A DNA stretch of 64,000 bases from positions 186,001 to 250,000 of the forward strand of contig NZ_AQRA01000008.1 in the NCBI RefSeq assembly GCF_000626715.1, in the 5' to 3' direction. A program made the position numbers and the translations under genes. Positions 8,888-15,632 of the stretch are shown piece after piece (positions within the stretch are counted from its first letter, which is position 1; each line of letters starts with the position of its first letter). This DNA is from Aquimarina atlantica (lineage in GTDB: Bacteria; Bacteroidota; Bacteroidia; Flavobacteriales; Flavobacteriaceae). A model generated the notes under the pieces. It was not told where the DNA came from, searched no databases, and saw nothing but the letters and a program-made list of their open reading frames with translations.

Positions 8888-9031
8888 CTAAAATTTCTGA
8901 TGAGATTTTCGGGCTGCATTAGTTTTTTGTAAAGTTTCTAATGCCCATAAATAATGTTGTTGTGTTTCCTGGGTGACGCCATGCTTACTTTTGTGAAGCA
9001 TAAGGCGTTCATAAAGTTTTTTCTCTGTCAT
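8888..9031 (-). CDS. Miniprotein B, copy 1 (47 aa) of the XRE/miniprotein module
   Basis: Read by hand from the minus strand: starts MTEKKLYERLMLHKSKHGVT, continues with QETQQHYLWALETLQK and a basic tail. Two close relatives lie at 13476-13628 and 14753-14902; all three share MTEKxLYERLM, GVTQE and QHYxWAxxxL in the same frame, while synonymous positions differ. That conservation is the main evidence that the gene is real. It looks like two short amphipathic helices, with no signal peptide. It follows miniprotein A by 69 bases, and both are divergent from the XRE gene at 9335. Function unknown. The name B is mine. Confidence 0.72.
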   Translation of the reverse strand: MTEKKLYERLMLHKSKHGVTQETQQHYLWALETLQKTNAARKSHQKF

Positions 9032-9100
9032 ATATATTGATTTTGGTTAAAAACTATATTGATATTAGTATCTTTTATACATCCATAGAAATGCATAGGC

Positions 9101-9250
9101 TTACGAACTTGAAAGCTCTGATGGTTTTGTATCAGTGTTGTCAGGCTTAAGTGCTTCTAGCATAGCAATAAAATTGCTTTGTTCTTTTTTACAAAACTGA
9201 TGCTCCTCTTGATAGGCTAACATATATTGATATAACTCTTCTTGGGTCAT
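9101..9250 (-). CDS. Miniprotein A, copy 1 (49 aa) of the XRE/miniprotein module
   Basis: Starts MTQEELYQYMLAYQEEHQF, then CKKEQSNFIAMLEALKPD and a short polar tail. Relatives: 13654-13905 (where the unit is duplicated in frame) and 14936-15067. Shared features are MTxEELYxYMLAYQxEH, the DQS/EQSxF centre and a xLKPDN end. Without gaps, A and B align over their first 37 residues (MT..., LY, Y at 13, LK near 34-35), so they may be ancient duplicates. A promoter with a TACATTTG -7 element and a palindrome lies just upstream. Function unknown. Confidence 0.75.
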   Translation of the reverse strand: MTQEELYQYMLAYQEEHQFCKKEQSNFIAMLEALKPDNTDTKPSELSSS

Positions 9251-9269
9251 ACATAATCATCTGATGTAA

Positions 9270-9301
9270 CAAATGTAATAAAAAATTACCGAACGGTAAT
9301 T
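9270..9301 (-). promoter_or_regulatory. Promoter and palindromic operator of module 1
   Basis: On the minus strand TACATTTG (9277 to 9270) matches the TAnnTTTG element perfectly and would start transcription about 13 bases before miniprotein A. Upstream, exactly over the expected -33 region, lies the perfect palindrome ATTACCG-AA-CGGTAAT (9285-9300). It also sits directly upstream of the divergent XRE gene. Binding of the XRE protein here is inference from position and symmetry. Confidence 0.55.
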
Positions 9302-9334
9302 GAATTTGTGTTTTATTAAGCTGAATTTTCCGTT

Positions 9335-9559
9335 GTGGAAGAATATGACAAAAAAGAGCTACTTAATTTATTAGCTAAACGTGTAAAAGAATTGAGGTCA
9401 AGAAAAGATGTGACCCAAGAAGACGCGCTTAATGATACCGGAATTCACTTTGGAAGAATTGAACAAGGTAAGCGAGATATTTCTTTTTCAACACTTTTTA
9501 AGATTTGTCAGTATTTTGAAATATCTCCAAAAGATTTCTTCACCAAAGACTTTGACTAA
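9335..9559 (+). CDS. XRE-family helix-turn-helix regulator, copy 1
   Basis: 74 residues, almost entirely one HTH_3 (Cro/C1-type) domain: LLAKRVKELRSRKDVTQEDALNDTGIHFGRIEQGKRDISFSTLFKICQYF. The DNA-recognition part is somewhat unusual (DALNDTGIHFGRIEQG), but the closing EQGKRDIS and the length fit. It starts at a GTG (9335), the only start that preserves the full domain. Divergent from miniproteins A and B. Same architecture as the genes at 14032 and 15168. Probably an autoregulated repressor acting on the 9285-9300 palindrome (inference). Confidence 0.85.
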   Translation: MEEYDKKELLNLLAKRVKELRSRKDVTQEDALNDTGIHFGRIEQGKRDISFSTLFKICQYFEISPKDFFTKDFD

Positions 9560-9789
9560 GTTTTTATGATCTAAATTTTCTTAAGTTTTATTACCAGATT
9601 TTATAGACAAAACTCGTATTTATTTTTTAGAATACTGGCATATATGCTTGTATCACTACTTTATATAATTTTAAATATAAGGAGTTCGAATTCTTACAAG
9701 AATTTTACTCTTATAGAAAGCCTAAGACCAATTTAATCTACTTTATTCTCTTTAATTAATTGTTTTAAGTGTAAAATTAAAATCTTTAT

Positions 9790-9855
9790 TAAACGATTGC
9801 GTCTAATAAAGATTTTGTTATATATTTGTTTTTTCTAAACGAAACCGTCTAATAA
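9790..9855 (+). promoter_or_regulatory. tetR promoter between two TetR-type operators
   Basis: Two copies of TAAACGnnnnCGTCTAATAA, at 9790-9809 and 9836-9855, each with an imperfect dyad TAAACG/CGTCTA. Between them TATATTTG at 9821-9828 is a perfect -7 element; a TTG at 9797-9799 inside the first operator could be the -33 site. The second operator covers the transcript start and reaches the first base of the ATG. Such an arrangement suggests tight autorepression. The stretch 9560-9789 before it holds only an AATTCTT-AC-AAGAATT palindrome (9689-9704) and no gene that I can see. Confidence 0.7.
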
Positions 9856-10406
9856 TGCCAAAAGTAGTAGCACAAAAGAATGATTGGATAAAACTGGGAT
9901 ACAAACTCTTCTCTGAGCAGGGAATTTCTGGTATTGTCATAGAAAAGATGGCCAAAAAGTTAGAATGTAACAAGTCAAGCTTTTATTGGCATTTTAAATC
10001 TAAGAAAAAATTCATTGGTGAACTTATAAATTTTTGGATTTCTTCAGAAACAGATCAAATTATACAGCAGACCGAAAAAGCAAAATCTTCTGAAGAAAAA
10101 ATCGAACAATTTTTAAAAATCACTTTTAAGAATGATCCTTATTTAGAATTCATTTTTTTCTTAAAACGCTATGCTATAAAGAATAAGGAAGTGCAAGCTA
10201 TCATAGATGAAATTGATACTAGAAGATTAGAGTTCACAACTCAGTTATTCCAGGAAATTGGATATTCTAAGAAAGATGCTGCTATAAAAGCGAGTATTTT
10301 TTATAAATACTTAATTGGGTATCACGAAATGATAAAAAACAAAAAACAATCCAAAAATTACCTTATAGAAGTAAAAAAGGAATTAAAACACTTTATAACA
10401 ATATGA
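9855..10406 (+). CDS. TetR-family transcriptional regulator
   Basis: 183 residues. The N-terminal 50 carry the TetR helix-turn-helix: LGYKLFSEQGISGIVIEKMAKKL followed by CNKSSFYWHFKSKKKFIGEL, with the typical S-FYWHFKSK recognition helix. The remaining helices form a ligand/dimer domain without recognisable specificity (LKRYAIKNKEVQAII). The stop overlaps the start of the next gene (ATGA), so it is the first gene of a four-gene operon with three small membrane proteins; the likely targets are the two operators in front of it. Relatives often sense small hydrophobic compounds. Confidence 0.92.
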   Translation: MPKVVAQKNDWIKLGYKLFSEQGISGIVIEKMAKKLECNKSSFYWHFKSKKKFIGELINFWISSETDQIIQQTEKAKSSEEKIEQFLKITFKNDPYLEFIFFLKRYAIKNKEVQAIIDEIDTRRLEFTTQLFQEIGYSKKDAAIKASIFYKYLIGYHEMIKNKKQSKNYLIEVKKELKHFITI

Positions 10407-10819
10407 AAACAATACATGGGAAAATATTAATATTCTTTGGAGTCATTCACTCACTATTAGCAGTTTCACCATGGGCGTTTTGGAAACAATTTGCAGGATT
10501 TATGGGCAAGTCCTTTTTCAAAATAAGTGAAGGACTTTTTGAATTTCCTTTGCTCGATGGACAAATGAATTATGAAAATTTCGCAGCATTTTGGTTTTTC
10601 TATTTCGGACTTTTACTTATTCCTATTGGGGTTCTGGTAAACCATGTAGAGAAAACAAATAGGCAAATTCCCAAAAATTTCATGTGGATATATCTAATGA
10701 TTGTGGGTATTGGGGTGTATATGATTCCTTTTTCGGGTATGACTTTTTTAATGTTACCGCACTCGATTTATATGCTTTACACAGACCATAAAATAAAACA
10801 CACACATCAAATAAACTAA
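10403..10819 (+). CDS. Small membrane protein, DUF6463-like
   Basis: 138 residues with four hydrophobic segments (about 5-25, 55-80, 93-110, 113-128). The start overlaps the tetR stop by four bases, so translation is probably coupled. MKTIHGKILIFFGVIHSLL at the beginning and the AAFWFFYFGLLLIPIGVLV segment resemble the DUF6463 family, which often lies beside TetR genes; family assignment is from memory. No transport or enzyme motif. Function unknown, presumably under control of the regulator. Confidence 0.65.
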   Translation: MKTIHGKILIFFGVIHSLLAVSPWAFWKQFAGFMGKSFFKISEGLFEFPLLDGQMNYENFAAFWFFYFGLLLIPIGVLVNHVEKTNRQIPKNFMWIYLMIVGIGVYMIPFSGMTFLMLPHSIYMLYTDHKIKHTHQIN

Positions 10820-10822
10820 ATA

Positions 10823-11212
10823 ATGAAGCGAAATAAGTATTGGATAATCGCAGGAATAATTAACATTTTTACTGCAATCCTACATCTAATTGGTGGTCAA
10901 ATAGATTTGATTAATCCTTTGATGGAAAGTAGCATTGCTTTACAAATAAGGACTGAACTATTGGGGGTTTGGCATATGGTTACTATCATGCTATTTGCTT
11001 CTTCAATACTTTATTTTAAACAAGGCATTAACACAACAAAGAAAGCAGACATAGCATTAGTTTCTTTTATAAGCTATTTATACGTCGCTTTCTCATTCGC
11101 TTTTATCTTTTCTAGTGTATATAACTCAATACTAGCGCTTCAATGGGTTTTACTTCTTCCTATTGGGGTATTGGGAGTCATTGGAGTTAAAAAATCAAAG
11201 ACTAATGCTTAA
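10823..11212 (+). CDS. Small four-helix membrane protein
   Basis: 129 residues, four predicted membrane helices (about 8-25, 48-63, 74-95, 104-122). The first helix ends in LHLIGGQ, a pattern (H-x-x-G) also seen in the next gene (GHLIGLIWP), so the two may be related paralogues. Three bases separate it from the gene before. Function unknown. Confidence 0.65.
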   Translation: MKRNKYWIIAGIINIFTAILHLIGGQIDLINPLMESSIALQIRTELLGVWHMVTIMLFASSILYFKQGINTTKKADIALVSFISYLYVAFSFAFIFSSVYNSILALQWVLLLPIGVLGVIGVKKSKTNA

Positions 11213-11618
11213 AATCGGTGGATACATAAATATATTAATTGGCATTGGCCATTTAATCGGACTCATTTGGCCAGAACAAATGTTCGAAAAAACTGGTGTG
11301 CTAAAAGAAATGAAAACACTAGCACAAATTCATTTTTCTCTTCCATACTTGTTAACAGTTTTTGTTGCACTCGTCTTTATAATTTTTGGATTTTACGGAC
11401 TCTCGGCAAGCGAAAAAATTAAAAAACTTCCTTTCTTAAAATTTGGTATCTACGCAATTGCTTCTATATATCTTTTTCGTGGGATTGCAGAACAATGGTA
11501 TAATATAAGCCAACAGACCACTACAATATCAGAAACTATTCAATCTATAGCAGCAGTAATTATTGGTTTACTATTCCTAATTGGTGGTTTAAAAAAATGG
11601 AAATTTAAAATAGAATAA
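11205..11618 (+). CDS. Small four-helix membrane protein
   Basis: 137 residues from the ATG at 11205, which overlaps the stop of the preceding gene by eight bases; a start further upstream would overlap it far more. Four predicted helices (about 4-22, 43-66, 76-92, 107-128). Begins MLKIGGYINILIGIGHLIG, similar in layout to the previous protein. It closes the tetR operon. Function unknown; a role in membrane adaptation is only a guess. Confidence 0.65.
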   Translation: MLKIGGYINILIGIGHLIGLIWPEQMFEKTGVLKEMKTLAQIHFSLPYLLTVFVALVFIIFGFYGLSASEKIKKLPFLKFGIYAIASIYLFRGIAEQWYNISQQTTTISETIQSIAAVIIGLLFLIGGLKKWKFKIE

Positions 11619-11653
11619 AATAGAGAACGACCTATCATACACAGAATTCGCAT

Positions 11654-11989
11654 TTATTGCTTAGTATTCTTAGGCTTTAATGATTTGGCATAGGTATAAC
11701 TATCGTTAAGATAGGAGGAAAGTAGCTCAAAATCTTCCATCAGTTTTTCGGGTACTAGTACATATTCTTTCATTACTGCACCATAGGATTTAAAAACTGT
11801 AGTTTGATGTTTTTGCATGAATAGTACCCCTTGTTCTTTAGACAATCGAATACCAATTTCACCGGCTTTATTTAATTGCGAAAACATGTGGCCATTAACA
11901 GATGTATATGGCATTGTTTTTCCTTTTCTGTCAAAATTTGGATTGGTAGCTATAAGTTTGTCATAAAATGCTAATCGTTCTTCCCACAT
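11654..11989 (-). CDS. TfoX N-terminal-domain-like protein
   Basis: 111 residues, cytosolic. The sequence VNGHMFSQLNKAGEIGIRLSK, then TTVFKSYGAVMKEYVLVPEKL resembles the N-terminal domain of TfoX/Sxy-like proteins; such single-domain proteins are common in Bacteroidota and are not proven competence regulators. Start at 11989 (ATG). Convergent with the tetR operon (35 bases between), about 60 bases downstream of the DNA repair-like gene and on the same strand, possibly cotranscribed. Confidence 0.65.
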   Translation of the reverse strand: MWEERLAFYDKLIATNPNFDRKGKTMPYTSVNGHMFSQLNKAGEIGIRLSKEQGVLFMQKHQTTVFKSYGAVMKEYVLVPEKLMEDFELLSSYLNDSYTYAKSLKPKNTKQ

Positions 11990-12052
11990 ATTGTTTCATT
12001 TTAAGAATTGCAAAATGTTACCTCTATGTAAAAATACCAAAGAAAACCTTAT

Positions 12053-13159
12053 TTATGCGATAAGTTCAAAATTGTATTTTTCAAACTCATTTCCATTAAT
12101 AATAATAGACAATTGATGTAATCCAGGATGAAATTTTCTAGTTGTAATTATTTTAAAAGACTGTTTTCTGTTAATAATGGTTATCGATTTCTCGGGATAT
12201 ATTTTTTCACTTATTTTAAACACTTTTTTAGACAAGCTACCATTGGCTTTCTGGTAGTAAAGCCCGTATTCTAAACGTAGTTTAGACGCAGAATTACTAG
12301 TATTATTAAGTCGAAAAGTGAATGCTAACACATCACCAATCCTAACTTTTGGTGTAAGAATCTGTAGTTTGTCAATTTTGATATGTTGAATATTACCAAA
12401 ACCAAGCAATTTCATGATTTCTGTATTTCCTTGTTTCAAAAGGGTTCTACACCCATGTTTTACTAACCAATCTGTTTCTTTTGTTTTTTTGTACCATTTT
12501 TTTGCAAGGTCAACTACAATATCGGGGTTGTCTTTAGCAATATCATTTAGATTATTGGCAACACTTCTTCGTACAGTTTCTGAAGTATCATTTTTTAGAT
12601 TTTCGAGAATAGGAAGGATAGGTGTTGGTTCGGTTTTTAAGAAAGGAAGTGCCATAGCCCAGGGTAAACGAGGTCTGCAACCTTCAGACGATAACCTTCT
12701 TACCATAGGGTGTTTATGTTTTGACCATTTCTTCATTTGTAACATTCCTTTTTTAGGGTTTTTTATGAGAAAAGGGCGAATAGCAAATTCACAGCTTGTG
12801 AATTGGGTAATTTTTTCGATGGCAAGTATAGAAGTGTTATAATGACCTATGCCGTAACACTCTATAAAATCCGGCAGAAACATATACTCTAAACTATTTT
12901 CTTTAATTCCTTCTTTTTGAAGCTGTTTGATAACCCGTAATAGAACATCAATATTTTGGGTATAATCATGTGATAAATGATGTTGTAATGTGATGGTAAT
13001 ATGACGCATTCGCTGTTTCAATTCTCTATTAGACCATTCGTCATCAAAAATTTGCTTAAAAAAAGATGAGGTATCAAAATCAGGGACAATTTTTTGAAAA
13101 GCCCCTGTAAATTTTTCAAAAAACTCCTGTGTATAAATATGTTTCAATAATTCTGCCAT
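12053..13159 (-). CDS. DNA alkylation repair-like HEAT-repeat protein
   Basis: 368 residues from ATG 13159; an upstream in-frame TTG (13186) would add nine residues and is less likely. Begins MAELLKHIYTQEFFEKF and contains the paired helices of HEAT-like repeats, including a basic signature MVRRLSSEGCRPRLPWAMAL and LKNDTSETVRRSVANNLNDIAKDNPD, typical of the AlkD-related DNA alkylation repair family. The last 80 residues (VRIGDVLAFTFRLNNTS...) look like an added immunoglobulin-like beta domain. Known AlkD members remove bulky N3/N7-alkylated bases; whether this subgroup is active is not established. Confidence 0.82.
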   Translation of the reverse strand: MAELLKHIYTQEFFEKFTGAFQKIVPDFDTSSFFKQIFDDEWSNRELKQRMRHITITLQHHLSHDYTQNIDVLLRVIKQLQKEGIKENSLEYMFLPDFIECYGIGHYNTSILAIEKITQFTSCEFAIRPFLIKNPKKGMLQMKKWSKHKHPMVRRLSSEGCRPRLPWAMALPFLKTEPTPILPILENLKNDTSETVRRSVANNLNDIAKDNPDIVVDLAKKWYKKTKETDWLVKHGCRTLLKQGNTEIMKLLGFGNIQHIKIDKLQILTPKVRIGDVLAFTFRLNNTSNSASKLRLEYGLYYQKANGSLSKKVFKISEKIYPEKSITIINRKQSFKIITTRKFHPGLHQLSIIINGNEFEKYNFELIA

Positions 13160-13225
13160 TGTAAATAGTGGATTTCTTTGAAACAAAATTAAAACAGGCT
13201 AGTGACAACTGTATGTCAACTGTCG

Positions 13226-13347
13226 ATCGAGAATAGTTTTTTTAGATAGATAATCACTATTCTCGATACAATCTTTCAGTCTGTACTGAGCTATGTCGAA
13301 GTATGAGATTACTCGAATTGACATCATTTTATTATGTCGAACTCAGG
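13226..13347. repeat. Partial copy of the MITE-like element family
   Basis: On the minus strand the region reads CCTGAGTTCGACATAATAAA, then GTCAATTCGAGTAATC, then ATTGTATCGAGAATAG. The first block aligns with the end of the 7858-8062 element and the last two with the 36626 element. The opposite terminal repeat is missing; an internal hairpin CGAGAATAG (13228-13236) / CTATTCTCG (13257-13265) remains. No target duplication found. It fills most of the 316-base gap between the DNA repair-like gene and module 2; no other gene is visible there. Confidence 0.55.
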
Positions 13348-13475
13348 TTAGTAACTAATTATTTTACTTTCAGAATTTCGAACAGGACTAATAAAAAATA
13401 GTTGCCGTATAACACAAGTACGCTAGTAGCTTTTTATAGCCACAAAGTAATATTCTGTTACTACTATGATTTTGT

Positions 13476-13628
13476 TTAAATACCTTCTTCTGGGTTATTA
13501 CCATTAACTGTAAGTTGCCTTTGCTTAAGTAGCTCTACAGCCCACTTATAATGTTGTAACATTTCCTGGGTTACACCATATTTTTTTTTGTAACGCATTA
13601 ACCTCTCGTATAATTTTTTCTCTGTCAT
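13476..13628 (-). CDS. Miniprotein B, copy 2 (50 aa)
   Basis: Read as MTEKKLYERLMRYKKKYGVT, then QEMLQHYKWAVELLKQRQLT and a short polar tail. It keeps all positions shared with copies 1 and 3 (MTEK-LYERLM, GVTQE, QHY-WA). Strongly basic in residues 12-17. Separated by 25 bases from miniprotein A of the same module and downstream of it, so most likely one transcript. No signal peptide. Function unknown. Confidence 0.72.
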   Translation of the reverse strand: MTEKKLYERLMRYKKKYGVTQEMLQHYKWAVELLKQRQLTVNGNNPEEGI

Positions 13629-13653
13629 GACTATTGATTTTTAATTTATATTT

Positions 13654-13905
13654 TCACTTTTCTTCTTCTTTTAAATTGTTATCAGGTTTTAAGGCATTTA
13701 ATATTTTAATAAAATTGCTTTGGTCTTTTTCGCTAAACAAATGTTCTTTTTGATATGCCAACATATAGTGGTATAACTCTTCTTTTGGATTACTATCGGG
13801 TTTTAAAGTTTTTAATAATGCAATAAAATTGCTTTGGTCTTTTTCACTAAATAGATGTTCTTTTTGATACGACAACATATAGTGATACAACTCTTCTTTG
13901 GTCAT
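13654..13905 (-). CDS. Miniprotein A, copy 2, with in-frame tandem duplication (83 aa)
   Basis: The protein consists of two near-identical 38-residue units (residues 3-40 and 41-78), each EELYHYMLxYQKEHLFSEKD followed by QSNFIxxLxxLKPD. The copies in modules 1 and 3 have a single unit, so the 114-bp duplication arose here. Each unit is predicted to be two helices. Upstream (13906-14031) lies the region divergent from the XRE gene. The frame is fully open across both units, which argues for selection on protein. Function unknown. Confidence 0.8.
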   Translation of the reverse strand: MTKEELYHYMLSYQKEHLFSEKDQSNFIALLKTLKPDSNPKEELYHYMLAYQKEHLFSEKDQSNFIKILNALKPDNNLKEEEK

Positions 13906-13933
13906 AACTTGAGATATCTTTTTATTTTATAAT

Positions 13934-14004
13934 ATGCAATATACTGCATAATTATAACAGATAATCAAGTGTTTAACAAAATAAAGGTACCTGCTGTATT
14001 TTTG
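13934..14004. promoter_or_regulatory. Divergent control region of module 2
   Basis: Contains the dyad ATGCA-ATATAC-TGCAT (13934-13949) and, toward the XRE gene, TATTTTTG at 13997-14004, a perfect -7 element 28 bases before the ATG at 14032. The dyad differs in sequence from the palindrome of module 1. Operator function is inference. Confidence 0.45.
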
Positions 14005-14031
14005 CTAACAGGAAATTAGTCATTTTTGAGG

Positions 14032-14256
14032 ATGGCTAAAGATGATAAATTCAAAGAAGCATTAGGCAATCGACTGCGAAGTTTACGGCTAGACGCTGGA
14101 TTGACATTGGTAGAATTAGCCGAAAAATCCGGAGTAAGTTACCGAACTATTATTGATATTGAAAAAGCAGACACCAGACCTTCTGTCGAAGTAATCAGGC
14201 TGCTTTGCAATGTATTAGAGTATCCTCTCTCTGACTTTTTTAAATTCAAATACTAA
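14032..14256 (+). CDS. XRE-family helix-turn-helix regulator, copy 2
   Basis: 74 residues from the ATG at 14032 (an in-frame TTG at 14026 is less likely). One clean Cro/C1-type domain: LGNRLRSLRLDAGLTLVELAEKSGVSYRTIIDIEKADTRPSVEVIRLLCNVLEY, ending SDFFKFKY. Closer to the classic HTH_3 consensus than copy 1. It is divergent from miniproteins A and B of module 2. Probable local regulator; DNA target not known. Confidence 0.9.
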   Translation: MAKDDKFKEALGNRLRSLRLDAGLTLVELAEKSGVSYRTIIDIEKADTRPSVEVIRLLCNVLEYPLSDFFKFKY

Positions 14257-14752
14257 ACCAATAGGGTATACGAATAGTATTATCTCATGTTTGTAGCACT
14301 AAAAAATGTTAAAAACCTAACCTATAGGTATATATTTTATTCTAGGTATAGGTAATTGATCCCACAATTAAGAAACTGTTTAAAAAGCGTATTTTCTAAA
14401 AACTACCAATTTTAGATATACATGATTTGTAAACATGTTCTTAAGACTTTTCCCTGATCTTAAATTACGGCGAAAATTCTTACAATTCTTACGGGAACCC
14501 GTATGGGATGTATTAATTTTTTTTATATAGACTATGTATTTTAACTAATATTTATTCAAAATAATAGTTAAAACTAGTTGTGACCCCTTCAAAAGTAGGG
14601 GGTAAATCCCCCTTCTCCCTTATTTCAATGTTATATATTTTTAGGGTTCATTACATTTACGATACTATCCAGATATAATGCTTTATAACTTTACTGTTGA
14701 AGTTAGTACTCCCAACGCTTCTTAAAATCATTCGAGAAAGATAGTACATGGT
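14257..14752. other. AT-rich gap between modules 2 and 3
   Basis: About 500 bases without a believable gene. It holds a perfect palindrome TACGGG-AA-CCCGTA (14490-14503), of the same layout (two arms around AA) as the module 1 operator, and a GGGGG-taaat-CCCCC hairpin around 14598-14612. No promoter with both elements was found. Confidence 0.4.
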
Positions 14753-14902
14753 TTACATCTTCTCTTGTGCTCTGCAACTTTTGGCCAAAGGATGTTGTTT
14801 AAGCGTATCTAGTGCCCAATGATAATGTTGTAATACTTCTTGGGTTACACCGTGTTTACTTTTATATAGCATAAGACGTTCGTACAGTATTTTCTCTGTC
14901 AT
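14753..14902 (-). CDS. Miniprotein B, copy 3 (49 aa)
   Basis: Starts MTEKILYERLMLYKSKHGVT, continues QEVLQHYHWALDTLKQHPL and ends in a basic tail with one cysteine. A second ATG one codon upstream (14905) is possible. Conserved positions agree with copies 1 and 2. Lies 33 bases downstream of miniprotein A copy 3. Closer to copy 1 (LMLxKSKHGVTQE) than to copy 2, although copy 2 is the neighbour, so the copies are not a recent local tandem duplication. Confidence 0.72.
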   Translation of the reverse strand: MTEKILYERLMLYKSKHGVTQEVLQHYHWALDTLKQHPLAKSCRAQEKM

Positions 14903-14935
14903 CATATATGTTTTTTTAATGTATAGCTTATAAGT

Positions 14936-15067
14936 TTATTCTTCTTTTGAGTTATTATCAGGTTTAAGGGTTTCTAGTATGGACATAAAATGACTTTGAT
15001 CATTTTTGGTAAATAAATGCTCTTGTTGATATGCCAACATATAGTGATATAACTCTTCTTTGGTCAT
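14936..15067 (-). CDS. Miniprotein A, copy 3 (43 aa)
   Basis: Reads MTKEELYHYMLAYQQEHLFT, then KNDQSHFMSILETLKPDNN and ends NSKEE. Single unit, the shortest of the three copies. Divergent from the XRE gene at 15168 with a 100-base intergenic region. Same predicted two-helix layout. Function unknown. Confidence 0.72.
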   Translation of the reverse strand: MTKEELYHYMLAYQQEHLFTKNDQSHFMSILETLKPDNNSKEE

Positions 15068-15167
15068 TACTTATGATATCTCTATACAAATATAATAATT
15101 TTTGCCGAGAAAACAACCCCTTGTATTCGATCCCTTGTAAACAATACATTTTGCTCAACTTTGCTGT

Positions 15168-15413
15168 ATGGGTAGAAATAGAGTAAAACCAATGCCGCAA
15201 TCTGTTAAAAATTTTGGTATCAAAATAAAAGAATTAAGACAGCAACGTAATATGTCTCAAATGGATGTTGGTGCTGCTCTTGGGATTGATCGTGAGAATA
15301 TTAGAAAATATGAAAAAGGAATTCAAGAACCAAGGTTATCTATTGTTATTAAATTTGCGGCTGTGTTTAATGTTTCTTTTAATGAACTATTTGATTTTAT
15401 AAAAGAAAAATAA
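15168..15413 (+). CDS. XRE-family helix-turn-helix regulator, copy 3
   Basis: 81 residues: a basic N-terminus (GRNRVKPMPQSVKNFG) then a Cro/C1-type domain, IKIKELRQQRNMSQMDVGAALGIDRENIRKYEKGIQEPRLSIVIKFAAVF, ending FNELFDFIKEK. Canonical HTH_3. Divergent from miniproteins A and B of module 3; the space between holds TGTATT (15122-15127) and AATACA (15143-15148) as an inverted repeat. Its end runs into the 41-bp repeat array, whose first unit is also a terminator. Confidence 0.9.
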   Translation: MGRNRVKPMPQSVKNFGIKIKELRQQRNMSQMDVGAALGIDRENIRKYEKGIQEPRLSIVIKFAAVFNVSFNELFDFIKEK

Positions 15414-15436
15414 TCCTTTTAGAGTAATATAGTATT

Positions 15437-15471
15437 AAAAAACCTTCCTGCACCATGCAAGAAGGTTTTTT
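15437..15471 (+). terminator. Terminator of XRE copy 3 (first unit of the 41-bp array)
   Basis: AAAAAACCTTC-c-TGCA-cca-TGCA-a-GAAGGTTTTTT: an almost perfect stem with A and T runs on both sides, 24 bases after the stop codon. It works in either direction. Confidence 0.7.
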
Positions 15472-15628
15472 ATGATTAGAATGTATTCCTGCACGATGCA
15501 GGAAGCTTTTCTAACTGTAGATTTTGCACCTGCATCGTGCAGCATGCTTTTCTAAATCTGGATTTTGCTCCTGTATCCTGCAACAAAGTTTTTTAACCCT
15601 GGTAAGAGTTGTTGCATCATGCAGTAAT
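15441..15628. repeat. Degenerate 41-bp tandem repeat with palindromic TGCAnnnTGCA core, five copies
   Basis: Cores TGCAnnnTGCA are centred at 15454, 15495, 15536, 15577 and 15618, exactly 41 bases apart (the fourth reads TGTA-tcc-TGCA). Linkers between cores are 30 bases and share a TTTTCT or TTTTTT block. The second core extends to TTCCTGCA-cga-TGCAGGAA (15486-15504). The array fills the space between two convergent genes. It could be a set of terminators, a protein-binding array or a minisatellite; nothing in the sequence decides this. Confidence 0.75.
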
Positions 15629-15632
15629 CATT

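Noticed and set aside
8853-9334. Region taken as empty
   Set aside because: Looks gene-free by length cut-offs, but conserved frames of 47 and 49 codons are present, so the empty reading was dropped.
12414-12842. 142-residue frame opposite the HEAT-repeat gene
   Set aside because: Shadow of the minus-strand gene, which has clear domain structure and conservation.
15441-15628. CRISPR array
   Set aside because: The repeated part is a short palindrome, and the linkers are related to each other rather than unique spacers; there are no cas genes.
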